The notes under the pieces: model-generated
Seen by the model: the letters and a program-made list of their open reading frames with translations, nothing else
Database searches by the model: none
Told to the model about the DNA's origin: nothing
Origin: Bradyrhizobium sp. WSM3983
GTDB taxonomy: Bacteria; Pseudomonadota; Alphaproteobacteria; Rhizobiales; Xanthobacteraceae
Length of the DNA: 57,706 nt
Assembly (NCBI RefSeq): GCF_000473045.1
Contig: NZ_AXAY01000008.1
Span: forward strand, 270,329-328,034
Direction of reading: 5' to 3'
Made by a program: the position numbers and the translations under genes
Shown: positions 1-8,942 of the stretch, one piece after another
Position numbering within the stretch: the first letter of the stretch is position 1
How the letters are laid out: each line of letters starts with the position of its first letter

Positions 1-34
1 TCTATCCTCTGGGGGATTGTCCCATCTTGGAGAC

Positions 35-73
35 ACCCTCTCCCCAACCCTCCCCCGCGAGCGGGGGAGGGAG
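35..73. repeat. Half copy of the CTCTCCC palindromic repeat family
   Basis: A C-rich block followed by a hairpin whose arms are CCCTCCCCCGC and GCGGGGGAGGG around a short loop. The same motif, with the preceding ACCCTCTCCCC, recurs near 17.4, 17.8, 29.7, 51.3 and 53.6 kb. Only one half of the usual two-hairpin element is present here. The rest of 1-297 shows no gene that I can support; it should hold the promoter and leader of the first gene, including an imperfect hairpin at about 244-270. Confidence 0.7.
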
Positions 74-297
74 CGCACCGGTTTCGTGGCACGTAATCCG
101 ACGCTAACACGCGGCAACTCCAGCCGAATCACCCGAAGAACTACGTGGACCGGAACCCCGAGCCCGGCATTTTTGTGTGGCCGCCTTTGCGTTCACGGTC
201 TGGACTCTTACCGGTGGAGTCACGGTGAGGGTATTGTCGTTTGATTCGCGTGCGGCGGGGGTCGCCGCGCGTAAATCTGTGCGGTCTTGGGGCAACT

Positions 298-2802
298 ATG
301 TCAGGCGTGATCGTGTCGATGCGTCGGACGCTGCTGTCGTGCACATCGTTGGCGCGCAGCGGCTTGTTAGGAGGCGCTCTCGCAGCGCTGCTGCCGGCTG
401 AGCCGGCGGAGGCCGCCGACCTCGTCGACACCCTCTCGATATTGCTGGACTTCAACCGGCAGGAACTCGCGGTGCTGGCCACTGCGCTCGCTTTGCTCGG
501 CTTCTCGGTCGTGGCCGCGATCCTGCTGATGCGCACGCGCGTGCGCACGGCCAAGAACGAGGCGGCGTTAGGCGCGCGGATCCGGGAACTCCAGTTGCAG
601 TCCGACCGCTTCGGCGCGCTGCTGTTCGCCGAACCGCAAGTCCTGATCTCCTGGCCGGCCGGCGACGATCGCGCGCAGATTTCGGGCGACGTCTCCATGG
701 TGCTGCCGCGCGATTCGTCGCCGCAGCGCGTGCTCGCGTTCGGAACCTGGCTGCCGCCGGAACCGGCGCTGCTGATGGATCACGCCGTCGATGCGCTGCG
801 CGACCGCGGCGACGGCTTTCAGCTCACGCTGACCACCGCCAACGGCCACACGCTGGAGGCGCTCGGCCGCGCCATCGGCGGCCAAGCCATTGTCCGGATT
901 CGCGAACTCTCCGGCCTGCGGCGCGATCTGGCCGAGACCAATCTGCGCTACAAGGCGCTCTCCAACGAAACCGAGATGCTGCGGGGCTTCGCCGCCGCGG
1001 CGCCATGGCCGATCTGGGCCAAGGGCGAGAACGGCGCGCTGACCTTCGCCAATCCGGCCTATGTGCGCGCGACGGAAGCGACCAGCATCATTGACGCCCA
1101 GGAACGCAAGCTCGAGCTGCTCGACAGCGCCGACCGCACCGCCATGGAGCGGAGCCTGAAAGACGCCGCGAGCTTCACCTCGCGGCTGCCGATCGTGACC
1201 GGCGGCGAGCGGCGCATCTACGACGTGCGCGCCGTCAATGTCGGCAGCGGCAGCGTCGGGGTCGCGATCGACGCCAGCGAGGCGAACGCGCTGAGTGCAG
1301 CCCTGGTGCGGATGGCGGAGGCGCATCGCCGCACGCTCGACCAGCTCTCTTCCGGCGTTGCCGTGTTCGATGGCCAGCGCCGGCTCGCCTTCTACAACGA
1401 TTCCTACCGGCGGCTGTGGGACCTCGACCGCGCCTTCCTCGACGCCAATCCCGATGATTCCAGCGTGCTCGACCAACTCCGCGCGGCGCGCAAATTGCCG
1501 GAGCAGCCGGACTTCCGTGCCTGGAAGGCCAAGCTGCACGAAGCCTATCGCGCGGTCGAGGCCGCCAAGGACACCTGGTATCTGCCCGACGGCCGCGCGC
1601 TGTCCGTCGTCACCACGCCGAACCCGGAGGGCGGCGTCACCTACCTGTTCGACGACGTCACCGAGAGCCTCGAGCTCGCCCGCCGCTTCGACGGCATGAT
1701 CCGGGTCCAGCGCGAGACGCTGGACAGCCTCGCCGAGGGCGTCGCCGTGTTCGGCAGCAACGGCAAGGCACAGCTGTTCAATCCGGCGTTCTTGCGGATG
1801 TGGAAGCTGTCGAACGACGCCATGCGCGAGGAACCCCATATTCAGACTGTCGAGGGCTGGTGCCACCAGTTGTTCGACGACGCCGCGGTCTGGCGCCAGA
1901 TCCGCGAGGCCATCACCTCGATCGAGAACCGCGGCGACGTGCCGATCAAGCTGGAGCGCAAGGATGGCAGCGTGCTCGACGGCATGATCCGTCCGCTGCC
2001 TGACGGCGCGACCATGCTGACCTTCCTCGACATCACCGACACCGAGAACGTCGAACGCGCGCTGCGCGAGCGCAACGAGGCGCTGGAGACCGCCGACCAG
2101 ATGAAGGTGGATTTCGTTCACCATGTCTCCTACGAGCTGCGCTCGCCACTCACCACCATCATCGGCTTCGCGCATTTCCTCAGCGACCCCTCGACCGGGC
2201 CGCTGACGCCGAAGCAGGCCGAATATCTCGACTACGTCACCAAATCGACCAATGCGCTATTGGCGCTGACCAACAACATCCTGGATCTCGCGACCATCGA
2301 CGCCGGCGCCATGAAGCTGGAACTCGGCCCGGTCGACGTCAGCAAGACCATCGAGCTCGCCGCCGAGGGCATCCAGGACCGGCTCGCCACCGACCGTATC
2401 CGCCTCAAGGTCGAGATCGCGCCCGATGTTGGCAGCTTCGTCGGCGACGAGAAGCGCGTGGTGCAGGTGCTCTATAACCTGCTCGCCAACGCCGTCGGCT
2501 TCTCGCCGCAGGATTCCACCGTCGGGATCAGCGCGCGCCGCACCGAGCGCAGCGTGGTCTTCATTGTGACAGATTCCGGTCCTGGAATACCCGCCGACAT
2601 GAAGGACAAGGTGTTCAACTGGTTTGAAAGCCGCTCGCAGGGCTCGCGTCATCGCGGCGCCGGGCTCGGCCTGTCGCTGGTGCGCTCCTTCGTCGAGCTG
2701 CATGGCGGCAAGGTGCAGGTGGATTCGGTCGTCGGCAAAGGCACGGTCGTGATCTGCGACTTCCCGACCGACCAGGCGGCGCATCGCGACGCCGCCGAAT
2801 GA
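298..2802 (+). CDS. divL: DivL-type PAS-domain pseudo-histidine kinase (tyrosine at the phospho-acceptor site)
   Basis: About 834 residues from the ATG at 298, which has GGGG six bases upstream; an in-frame TTG at 241 lacks this support. One membrane segment lies near residues 60-85, then PAS-like segments fill about 110-580. The dimerisation box reads HVSYELRSPL, with Tyr612 where sensor kinases carry the phospho-accepting His. The ATPase domain looks complete: N box (NLLANAV), G1 (DSGPGI) and G2 (GAGLGL). A Tyr at this site is the hallmark of DivL, which in Caulobacter binds DivK and tunes the CckA-CtrA cell-cycle relay. The gene overlaps the next by four bases (ATGA). Assignment to DivL is an inference from this residue, the PAS array and the tsaE neighbour. 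Confidence 0.85.
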   Translation: MSGVIVSMRRTLLSCTSLARSGLLGGALAALLPAEPAEAADLVDTLSILLDFNRQELAVLATALALLGFSVVAAILLMRTRVRTAKNEAALGARIRELQLQSDRFGALLFAEPQVLISWPAGDDRAQISGDVSMVLPRDSSPQRVLAFGTWLPPEPALLMDHAVDALRDRGDGFQLTLTTANGHTLEALGRAIGGQAIVRIRELSGLRRDLAETNLRYKALSNETEMLRGFAAAAPWPIWAKGENGALTFANPAYVRATEATSIIDAQERKLELLDSADRTAMERSLKDAASFTSRLPIVTGGERRIYDVRAVNVGSGSVGVAIDASEANALSAALVRMAEAHRRTLDQLSSGVAVFDGQRRLAFYNDSYRRLWDLDRAFLDANPDDSSVLDQLRAARKLPEQPDFRAWKAKLHEAYRAVEAAKDTWYLPDGRALSVVTTPNPEGGVTYLFDDVTESLELARRFDGMIRVQRETLDSLAEGVAVFGSNGKAQLFNPAFLRMWKLSNDAMREEPHIQTVEGWCHQLFDDAAVWRQIREAITSIENRGDVPIKLERKDGSVLDGMIRPLPDGATMLTFLDITDTENVERALRERNEALETADQMKVDFVHHVSYELRSPLTTIIGFAHFLSDPSTGPLTPKQAEYLDYVTKSTNALLALTNNILDLATIDAGAMKLELGPVDVSKTIELAAEGIQDRLATDRIRLKVEIAPDVGSFVGDEKRVVQVLYNLLANAVGFSPQDSTVGISARRTERSVVFIVTDSGPGIPADMKDKVFNWFESRSQGSRHRGAGLGLSLVRSFVELHGGKVQVDSVVGKGTVVICDFPTDQAAHRDAAE

Positions 2803-4319
2803 TCGCGCCGGCCACATTCTCCGTTGCGCTTCACAACGAGACGGCCACCGCGCAACTGATGGCCGACCTCGCGCTGCTGGTCGGCCCCGGCGATACCATC
2901 ACGCTCACCGGCGATCTCGGCGCCGGCAAGACCGCGGCGGCCCGCGCCATGATCCGCTATCTCGCCGGCGACGAAGAGCTGGAAGTGCCGAGCCCGACCT
3001 TCACGCTGGTGCAGGATTACGAGCTGCCGGCGTTTCCGGTGATGCATGCCGACCTCTATCGCGTCGAGGACGAGAGCGAGCTCGAGGAGATCGGGCTGTC
3101 GCCACTGCCGGATGCCACGCTGGTGCTGATCGAATGGCCGGAGCGGGCGCCGTCGGCGATGCCCGCCGACCGCATCGACATCGCGCTGACGCATCGCCCT
3201 GCGTTGGGCTCGAGTGCGCGCGCCGCCGACATCACCGGCTATGGCAAGGCCGCCGCCGTAGTCGCACGGCTGAAATCGCTGCGCGAATTCCTCGATGCCT
3301 CCGGCTATCTTGACGCAGTCCGCAAGCGCATGGCCGGCGATGCCTCGACGCGTTCCTATGCGCGGCTGATCCGCGACGATGGCGTCGTCATCCTCATGAA
3401 CTCGCCGCAGCGCCCCGATGGCGCAGCGATCTACAACGGAAAATCATACAGCGCCGCGGTGCATCTCGCGGAAAACGTGAGGCCCTTCGTCGCCATCGGC
3501 GAAGGCCTGCGCGCTGCAGGAATCTCGGCGCCAGCGATCCACCATTTCAATCTCGACCACGGTTTTTTGATCTCGGAAGATTTCGGCGGCGAAGGCGTGA
3601 TCGAAGGCGATCCTCCGCGCCCCATCACTGAGCGCTATGAAGCCGCGACCGACGTGCTGGCCGTGCTGCACGGCAAGGCGCTGCCAGAGATGCTGCCGCT
3701 GGACGGGCAGACCTATGCCATTCCCGCTTTCGACACCGACGCGCTGCTGATTGAAATCGGTTTGATGCCGGAATGGTATCTGCCCGATCGCAACGCGCCG
3801 CTGAGCGATGAGAAGCGCGCGGAGTTCTTCGCGATGTGGCGCGAGCTGCTGAAGACGCCGCTGGCTGCGCCCAAAACCTGGATCATCCGCGACTACCACT
3901 CGCCGAATCTGATCTGGCTTGCGGAGCGCACCGGCATCGCGCGCGTCGGTGTGATCGATTTCCAGGACACGGTGCTCGGACCGCGCTCCTATGACGTCGT
4001 CTCGCTGCTTCAGGACGCCCGCATCGACGTGCCCGAGAACATCGAGCTGACGCTGCTGTCGCGCTACATCAAGGCGCGCCGTGCTGATGATGCGAGCTTC
4101 GATCCGGCCGGCTTTGCCGAGCTCTATGCCATCATGTCGGCGCAGCGCAACACGCGCCTGCTCGGCACCTTCGCCCGGCTCAACCGCCGCGACGGCAAGC
4201 CGCATTATTTGCGCCACCAGCCGCGGATCTGGACCTACCTCCAGCGCTCGCTGGCGCATCCGGCGCTCGAGCAATTGCGCGAGTGGTATCTCGCTAACGT
4301 CCCGCCGCCCCAATCCTGA
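2799..4319 (+). CDS. tsaE: TsaE-phosphotransferase fusion (tRNA t6A ATPase plus AmgK-like sugar kinase)
   Basis: A 506-residue two-domain protein. Residues 1-150 match TsaE, the ATPase of the threonylcarbamoyl-adenosine tRNA modification complex, with Walker A GDLGAGKT (38-45) and the SPTF motif. Residues 165-500 are an aminoglycoside-phosphotransferase-fold kinase: the AGDASTRSY entry motif, catalytic loop D365YHSPN and metal-binding D387FQD. This resembles AmgK, the anomeric kinase for N-acetylmuramate and N-acetylglucosamine. A MurU-like gene about 500 bases downstream supports a recycling role, because AmgK and MurU are consecutive enzymes. The start overlaps the divL stop, implying coupled translation. 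The exact kinase substrate is inferred. Confidence 0.9.
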   Translation: MIAPATFSVALHNETATAQLMADLALLVGPGDTITLTGDLGAGKTAAARAMIRYLAGDEELEVPSPTFTLVQDYELPAFPVMHADLYRVEDESELEEIGLSPLPDATLVLIEWPERAPSAMPADRIDIALTHRPALGSSARAADITGYGKAAAVVARLKSLREFLDASGYLDAVRKRMAGDASTRSYARLIRDDGVVILMNSPQRPDGAAIYNGKSYSAAVHLAENVRPFVAIGEGLRAAGISAPAIHHFNLDHGFLISEDFGGEGVIEGDPPRPITERYEAATDVLAVLHGKALPEMLPLDGQTYAIPAFDTDALLIEIGLMPEWYLPDRNAPLSDEKRAEFFAMWRELLKTPLAAPKTWIIRDYHSPNLIWLAERTGIARVGVIDFQDTVLGPRSYDVVSLLQDARIDVPENIELTLLSRYIKARRADDASFDPAGFAELYAIMSAQRNTRLLGTFARLNRRDGKPHYLRHQPRIWTYLQRSLAHPALEQLREWYLANVPPPQS

Positions 4320-4407
4320 GCCGGAACCGGTTTACCGGCTGTTAGCCATCACACCGGTATCATCGCCCGCAGGCAGCCGGACAAATAGGGGGCTGGAGCA
4401 AGGGCAG

Positions 4408-4725
4408 ATGGCGGTCAAGACGGACCATCGCGGGAACAGTCGAGTTGTTTTCGAACGCGGGATTCCGGCCCAGATGATGGGGATCGACGGCACCTGGCGG
4501 CGCGAATGCACCATGGAGGACGTCTCCGAGAGCGGCGCCAAGCTGACCATCGACGGCTCGGTCGAAGGCCTGCACCTGAAGGAATTTTTTCTGCTGCTGT
4601 CGTCGACCGGGTTAGCTTACCGGCGCTGCGAACTGGCCTGGGTCAATGGCGACCAGATCGGCGTCAATTTCCTGAAAGTCGGCGACAAGAAGAAAAAGGC
4701 GCGCTCCACAGCCGTCGGGGCGTAA
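4408..4725 (+). CDS. PilZ-domain protein
   Basis: A 105-residue, single-domain protein with the c-di-GMP-binding signature of PilZ: R8xxxR12 followed by D38xS40xxG43. The ATG at 4408 is chosen because a purine-rich GGAGCAAGGG sits just upstream and because the domain motif begins within ten residues. The C-terminus is lysine-rich (KKKKAR). It lies 88 bases after the TsaE-kinase gene and 123 bases before murU, so it may be read in the same transcript. The target process is unknown. Confidence 0.85.
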   Translation: MAVKTDHRGNSRVVFERGIPAQMMGIDGTWRRECTMEDVSESGAKLTIDGSVEGLHLKEFFLLLSSTGLAYRRCELAWVNGDQIGVNFLKVGDKKKKARSTAVGA

Positions 4726-4848
4726 CGGCAACACACGTCGCACAACCGTCACGGCGGCTGGTTAAGGCGGTTCGGTTGCGATGCGGCTGACTCCGGTTCG
4801 TGCTAGGATTGCTGCAAACGCGAATTTAGAGGTCCGAGAAAGCGAAGC

Positions 4849-5571
4849 ATGTCTGTCAAACCGACCAAAGCCATGGTGCTCGCCGCGGGGTTCGGCCTGC
4901 GCATGCGTCCGCTGACGGACAGGATGCCGAAGCCGATGGTGCCGGTGGCTGGCCAGCCGCTGCTCGACCACGTGCTCGACAAGCTCGGCCAGGCCGGCGT
5001 GACCGAGGCAGTGGTCAATGTGCACTATTTGCCCGACCAGATCATCGACCACACTGCAAAGCGCCAGCATCCGCGCGTGATCATTTCGGACGAGCGCGAC
5101 CAGGTGCTCGGCACTGGCGGCGGTGTGGTCAAGGCGCTGCCGCTGCTCGGCGATGCGCCGTTCTTCCATGTCAATTCCGACACGCTGTGGATCGACGGCG
5201 TGCGCTCGAACCTGACGCGGCTCGCGGAAAATTTTGACCCCGAGCGCATGGACATCCTGCTGCTGATGGCGCCGACCGCGACCAGCATCGGCTATGGCGG
5301 CCGCGGCGACTACGGCATGCTGCCCGACGGTGCGCTCCGCAAGCGCAAGGAAAAAGAGATAGTTCCGTTCGTCTATGCGGGTGCCGCCATCCTGTCGCCG
5401 GCGATCTTCGCCGATGCGCCGCAGGGCGAGTTCTCGCTGACGAAAATGTTCGACCGCGCCAATGAGCAGGAGCGCCTGTTCGGCCTCCGCCTCGACGGCG
5501 TATGGATGCATGTCGGCACGCCCGATGCGGTCCACGCCGCGGAAGAGGCGTTTTTGGAGAGCGTGGCGTAG
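4849..5571 (+). CDS. murU: MurU-like N-acetylmuramate-1-phosphate uridylyltransferase
   Basis: A 240-residue sugar-nucleotidyltransferase with the Rossmann-type signature LAAGFGLRMRPLTD and the following PKPMVPV at the N-terminus. MurU makes UDP-N-acetylmuramate from MurNAc-alpha-1-phosphate and UTP, bypassing de novo MurA/MurB synthesis; AmgK makes its substrate. The paired kinase is fused to TsaE upstream, which is the main reason to prefer MurU over a generic mannose- or glucose-1-phosphate nucleotidyltransferase. A candidate ribosome site (GAGAAAGCGA) precedes the ATG. Other sugar specificities cannot be excluded from sequence alone. Confidence 0.8.
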   Translation: MSVKPTKAMVLAAGFGLRMRPLTDRMPKPMVPVAGQPLLDHVLDKLGQAGVTEAVVNVHYLPDQIIDHTAKRQHPRVIISDERDQVLGTGGGVVKALPLLGDAPFFHVNSDTLWIDGVRSNLTRLAENFDPERMDILLLMAPTATSIGYGGRGDYGMLPDGALRKRKEKEIVPFVYAGAAILSPAIFADAPQGEFSLTKMFDRANEQERLFGLRLDGVWMHVGTPDAVHAAEEAFLESVA

Positions 5572-5592
5572 GCCGGCCTCGAACACGGTGCC

Positions 5593-5690
5593 GTAGGGTG
5601 GGCAAAGCGAAAGCGTGCCCACCAATCAAACCGGCGATCGGGGTGACGAACATGGTGGGCACGGCGCAAGTGCGCCCTTGCCCACTCTAC
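5593..5690. repeat. Nested double inverted repeat (GTAGGGTGGGCAAAGCG type)
   Basis: Outer arms GTAGGGTGGGCAAAGCG and CGCCCTTGCCCACTCTAC pair almost fully; inner arms GCGTGCCCACCA and TGGTGGGCACGGC pair as well, leaving about 30 unpaired bases in the centre. It fills most of the 224-base gap between murU and addB and may end the murU transcript, although no T-run is present. Confidence 0.7.
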
Positions 5691-5795
5691 AGCACCTGTT
5701 CCAGTACCGCGAACAGCGGGGACGACCTCGCCCAGCCCATATCCATTTGAATCCGCCTCCCTATATTGGCGCCTGATCCCCGAATCAGGCAGCCC

Positions 5796-8700
5796 ATGCG
5801 CGTTTTCAGCGTTCCAGTCTCAGTTCCGTTCCTGCGCACGATCGTCTCGGCTCTGCTGGACGGCCGGCTGGTCGATGGGTTCGAGGCGCGCAAGGAACCG
5901 GCGCGGCTCGCGGACGCCACGCTGTATCTGCCGACGCGGCGCGCCATGCGCGTTGTCCGCGAGATCTTCCTCGACGAGATGAAAGCCGACGCCGCGGTTC
6001 TGCCGCGCATCGTCGCGCTCGGCGACATCGATGAGGATGAGCTCGCTTTCGCCGACCAAGGCGAGCAGTTTTCCGGCGCAACCCCGCTCGAGATTCCGCC
6101 GCGGCTTGGCGAGCTCGAACGGCGGCTGACATTGGCGCAGCTCGTTGCCGCCTGGGCCAAGGGCCCGGTGCTGGCGCCGCTGGTGGTCGGAGGCCCCGCC
6201 TCCACCCTGGCGCTGGCCGGCGATCTCGCCCGCCTGATCGACGACATGGTCACGCGCGGCGTCGACTGGAGCGCGCTCGATGGCCTCGTGCCGGACCAGC
6301 TCGATCGGTACTGGCAGCACTCGCTGGAATTTTTGCGGATCGCGCGCATCGCCTGGCCCGGCCATCTCGCCGAGATCAACAGGATCGAACCCGCGGCGCG
6401 GCGCGATCTGCTGATCGCGGCGGAAGCCAAACGACTAACCGCGCATCCGCATGGGCCCGTGATCGCAGCCGGCTCGACCGGCTCGATGCCGGCCACCGCA
6501 AAATTCCTCCATGCGGTCGCCTCGCTGCCGCACGGCGCCGTGGTGCTGCCGGGCCTCGACACCGATCTCGACGACGATGCCTGGCGAACTATCGGCGGCG
6601 TGCGCGATTCGCTCGGCAAGTTCGCGGAGCATCCGGCATCGAACCATCCGCAATATGCGATGCATGCGCTGCTGGATCGTTTTGGCATCAGGCGCAGCGA
6701 CGTCCAGATCCTTCAGCCACCGGCGGACGGCGGCCGCGATCTGCTCGCCTCCGAATCGATGCGGCCCTCCGCCAAAACGGAAGTTTGGCACGACCGGCTG
6801 AAGCAGCCGGAGGTCGCGGCGAAGATCGCCGGCGGCATGAAAAATCTCGCGGTGGTCGAAGCCCCCAATCCGGAAATGGAGGCGCTTGCCATCGCCATTG
6901 CGATGCGCGAGGCGCGGCATCTCGACAAATCGGCCGCGCTGGTCACGCCGGACCGTGCGCTGGCGCGACGCGTCATGGCCGCGCTGGCCCGATGGGATCT
7001 CGCCTTCGATGATTCCGGCGGCGACGTGCTGATGGAAACCTCAGCGGGCGTCTTTGCCCGTCTCGCGGCGGAGGCGGCAACCAAGGGATTGGAGCCGCCG
7101 ACGCTGCTGGCGCTGCTGAAGCATCCGCTGTGCCGGCTCGGCCGGGCGCCCGGCGCGTGGAAGGTTGCGATCGAGGGCCTGGAGCTCGCAGTGCTGCGCG
7201 GCACGCGTCCGCCGGCTGCGACCTTCGGCCTCTTGCGCGAGTTCAACCGTTTTCGCGACGAGCTGGCAAAGCTGTGGCGCAGCGAAGTCTCCGCGTTGCA
7301 CCACGCCGAACCTCGCGCACGTCTCAAGGCGGACGACCTCGACCGTATCCAGGCGCTGATCGACACGTTGCAGAAAGCCTTGACGCCGATCGAGAGTCTC
7401 GCGTCATCAAAACCGTTTGACTTCGCCGAGCTCGCGCACCGCCATCGCGAGATCATGATCGAGCTGTCGCGGGACGAGCAGGGTATTCCTCTCGCCTTCG
7501 AGGATCGCGAAGGCCTCGCGCTCGCCAGCGCCTTCGACGATCTCCTGCGCGGCGGCACGACCAGCGGGCTGGTGGTGACGCTGCCTGACTATGCCGATGT
7601 CTTCCAGACCGCGTTCAGCGATCGCGCGGTGCGGCGGCGCGACAAGCCCGGCGCGCGCTTACAGATCTACGGCCCGCTGGAATCGCGCCTGATGCAGGCC
7701 GACCGAGTCATTATTGGTGGCCTGATCGAGGGCGTCTGGCCGCCGGCGCCGCGGATCGATCCCTGGCTGAGCCGACCGATGCGGCATGAGCTTGGCCTCG
7801 ACCTGCCGGAACGCCGTATCGGCCTATCCGCCCATGACTTCGCACAGCTGCTCGGCGGCGACGAGGTGATCCTCACCCATTCCGCCAAGGCCGGCGGCGC
7901 GCCGGCGGTGGCTTCCCGCTTCCTGCATCGGTTGGAGGCGGTCGCGGGCGACGATCTCTGGAAGACCGCGATTCGCGCGGGTGAAAAATACGTGCAGTTC
8001 GCGGGCGCGCTGGACCAGCCCGCCGAGGTCACGCCGATCAAGCAGCCGGAGCCGCGCCCGCCGCGCGCGACACGGCCGCTGAAAATGTCGGTGACTGCGA
8101 TCGAAGACTGGCTGCGCGATCCCTATACGATCTACGCCAAGCACATCTTGCGGCTCGACGCGCTCGATCCCGTCGACATGCCGCTCTCCGCGGCCGATCG
8201 CGGCTCCGCGATCCACGACGCACTCGGCGAGTTCACCGAAAATTTTGCCGCGCATCTGCCCGACGATCCCGCGCGTGTGCTGCGTGCGATCGGCGAAAAG
8301 TATTTTGCGCCGCTGATGGAGCGGCCCGAGGCGCGGGCGCTGTGGTGGCCACGCTTCCAGCGCATCGCACACTGGTTCGGCGAGTGGGAGACGGCGCGGC
8401 GTGGCGCGATCGAGGCGATCACGGCGGAGACCCGCGGCGAAATCTCGATTAAGCTCGACAACGAGCGCAGCTTTCGCCTGTCCGCGCGTGCCGATCGCAT
8501 CGAGCGGCGCCAGGGCGGCGGTTACGCCATCCTCGACTACAAGACCGGCCAGCCGCCGACCGGCAAGCAGGTCCGCATGGGCCTGTCGCCGCAGCTCACG
8601 CTGGAGGCGGCGATCCTCCGCGAGGGCGGCTTCCGCGACATCGACGCCGGCGCGTCCGTGAGCCAGCTCGTCTATGTCCGGCTGAGCGGCAACAATCCGC

Positions 8701-8942
8701 CGGGCGAGGAGCGCATCCTCGAGCTGAAATTCAAGCCAGGCGACGAGCCGCAGCCGCCGGATACGGCAGCCGCAGAAGCGCGGGCCAAGCTGGAAGCGCT
8801 GATCCGCGCCTTCGAGGACGAGAACCAGCCCTACACCTCGCTGAACCTGCCGATGTGGACAAACCGCTACGGCGCCTATGACGATCTCGCCCGGATCAAG
8901 GAATGGTCCGCGGCCGGCGGTTTGGGGATCGAGGAATGGTAA
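5796..8942 (+). CDS. addB: AddB, nuclease/helicase-like subunit of the AddAB break-resection complex
   Basis: About 1048 residues from the ATG at 5796; a TTG ten codons earlier is less likely. The protein is the alphaproteobacterial form of AddB, which with AddA unwinds and trims double-strand ends for RecA loading. A RecB-type nuclease motif ILDYKTGQ lies near the C-terminus (Asp914, Lys916). I see no classical Walker A motif at the N-terminus and too few cysteines for the iron-sulfur staple of Bacillus AddB, so the strand motor is probably AddA alone. The stop overlaps the addA start. Confidence 0.95.
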   Translation: MRVFSVPVSVPFLRTIVSALLDGRLVDGFEARKEPARLADATLYLPTRRAMRVVREIFLDEMKADAAVLPRIVALGDIDEDELAFADQGEQFSGATPLEIPPRLGELERRLTLAQLVAAWAKGPVLAPLVVGGPASTLALAGDLARLIDDMVTRGVDWSALDGLVPDQLDRYWQHSLEFLRIARIAWPGHLAEINRIEPAARRDLLIAAEAKRLTAHPHGPVIAAGSTGSMPATAKFLHAVASLPHGAVVLPGLDTDLDDDAWRTIGGVRDSLGKFAEHPASNHPQYAMHALLDRFGIRRSDVQILQPPADGGRDLLASESMRPSAKTEVWHDRLKQPEVAAKIAGGMKNLAVVEAPNPEMEALAIAIAMREARHLDKSAALVTPDRALARRVMAALARWDLAFDDSGGDVLMETSAGVFARLAAEAATKGLEPPTLLALLKHPLCRLGRAPGAWKVAIEGLELAVLRGTRPPAATFGLLREFNRFRDELAKLWRSEVSALHHAEPRARLKADDLDRIQALIDTLQKALTPIESLASSKPFDFAELAHRHREIMIELSRDEQGIPLAFEDREGLALASAFDDLLRGGTTSGLVVTLPDYADVFQTAFSDRAVRRRDKPGARLQIYGPLESRLMQADRVIIGGLIEGVWPPAPRIDPWLSRPMRHELGLDLPERRIGLSAHDFAQLLGGDEVILTHSAKAGGAPAVASRFLHRLEAVAGDDLWKTAIRAGEKYVQFAGALDQPAEVTPIKQPEPRPPRATRPLKMSVTAIEDWLRDPYTIYAKHILRLDALDPVDMPLSAADRGSAIHDALGEFTENFAAHLPDDPARVLRAIGEKYFAPLMERPEARALWWPRFQRIAHWFGEWETARRGAIEAITAETRGEISIKLDNERSFRLSARADRIERRQGGGYAILDYKTGQPPTGKQVRMGLSPQLTLEAAILREGGFRDIDAGASVSQLVYVRLSGNNPPGEERILELKFKPGDEPQPPDTAAAEARAKLEALIRAFEDENQPYTSLNLPMWTNRYGAYDDLARIKEWSAAGGLGIEEW

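Noticed and set aside
568..2175. Long open frame (535 codons) antisense to divL
   Set aside because: Composition is an echo of the GC-rich third positions of divL; no domain, no ribosome site, and divL is a complete recognisable protein.
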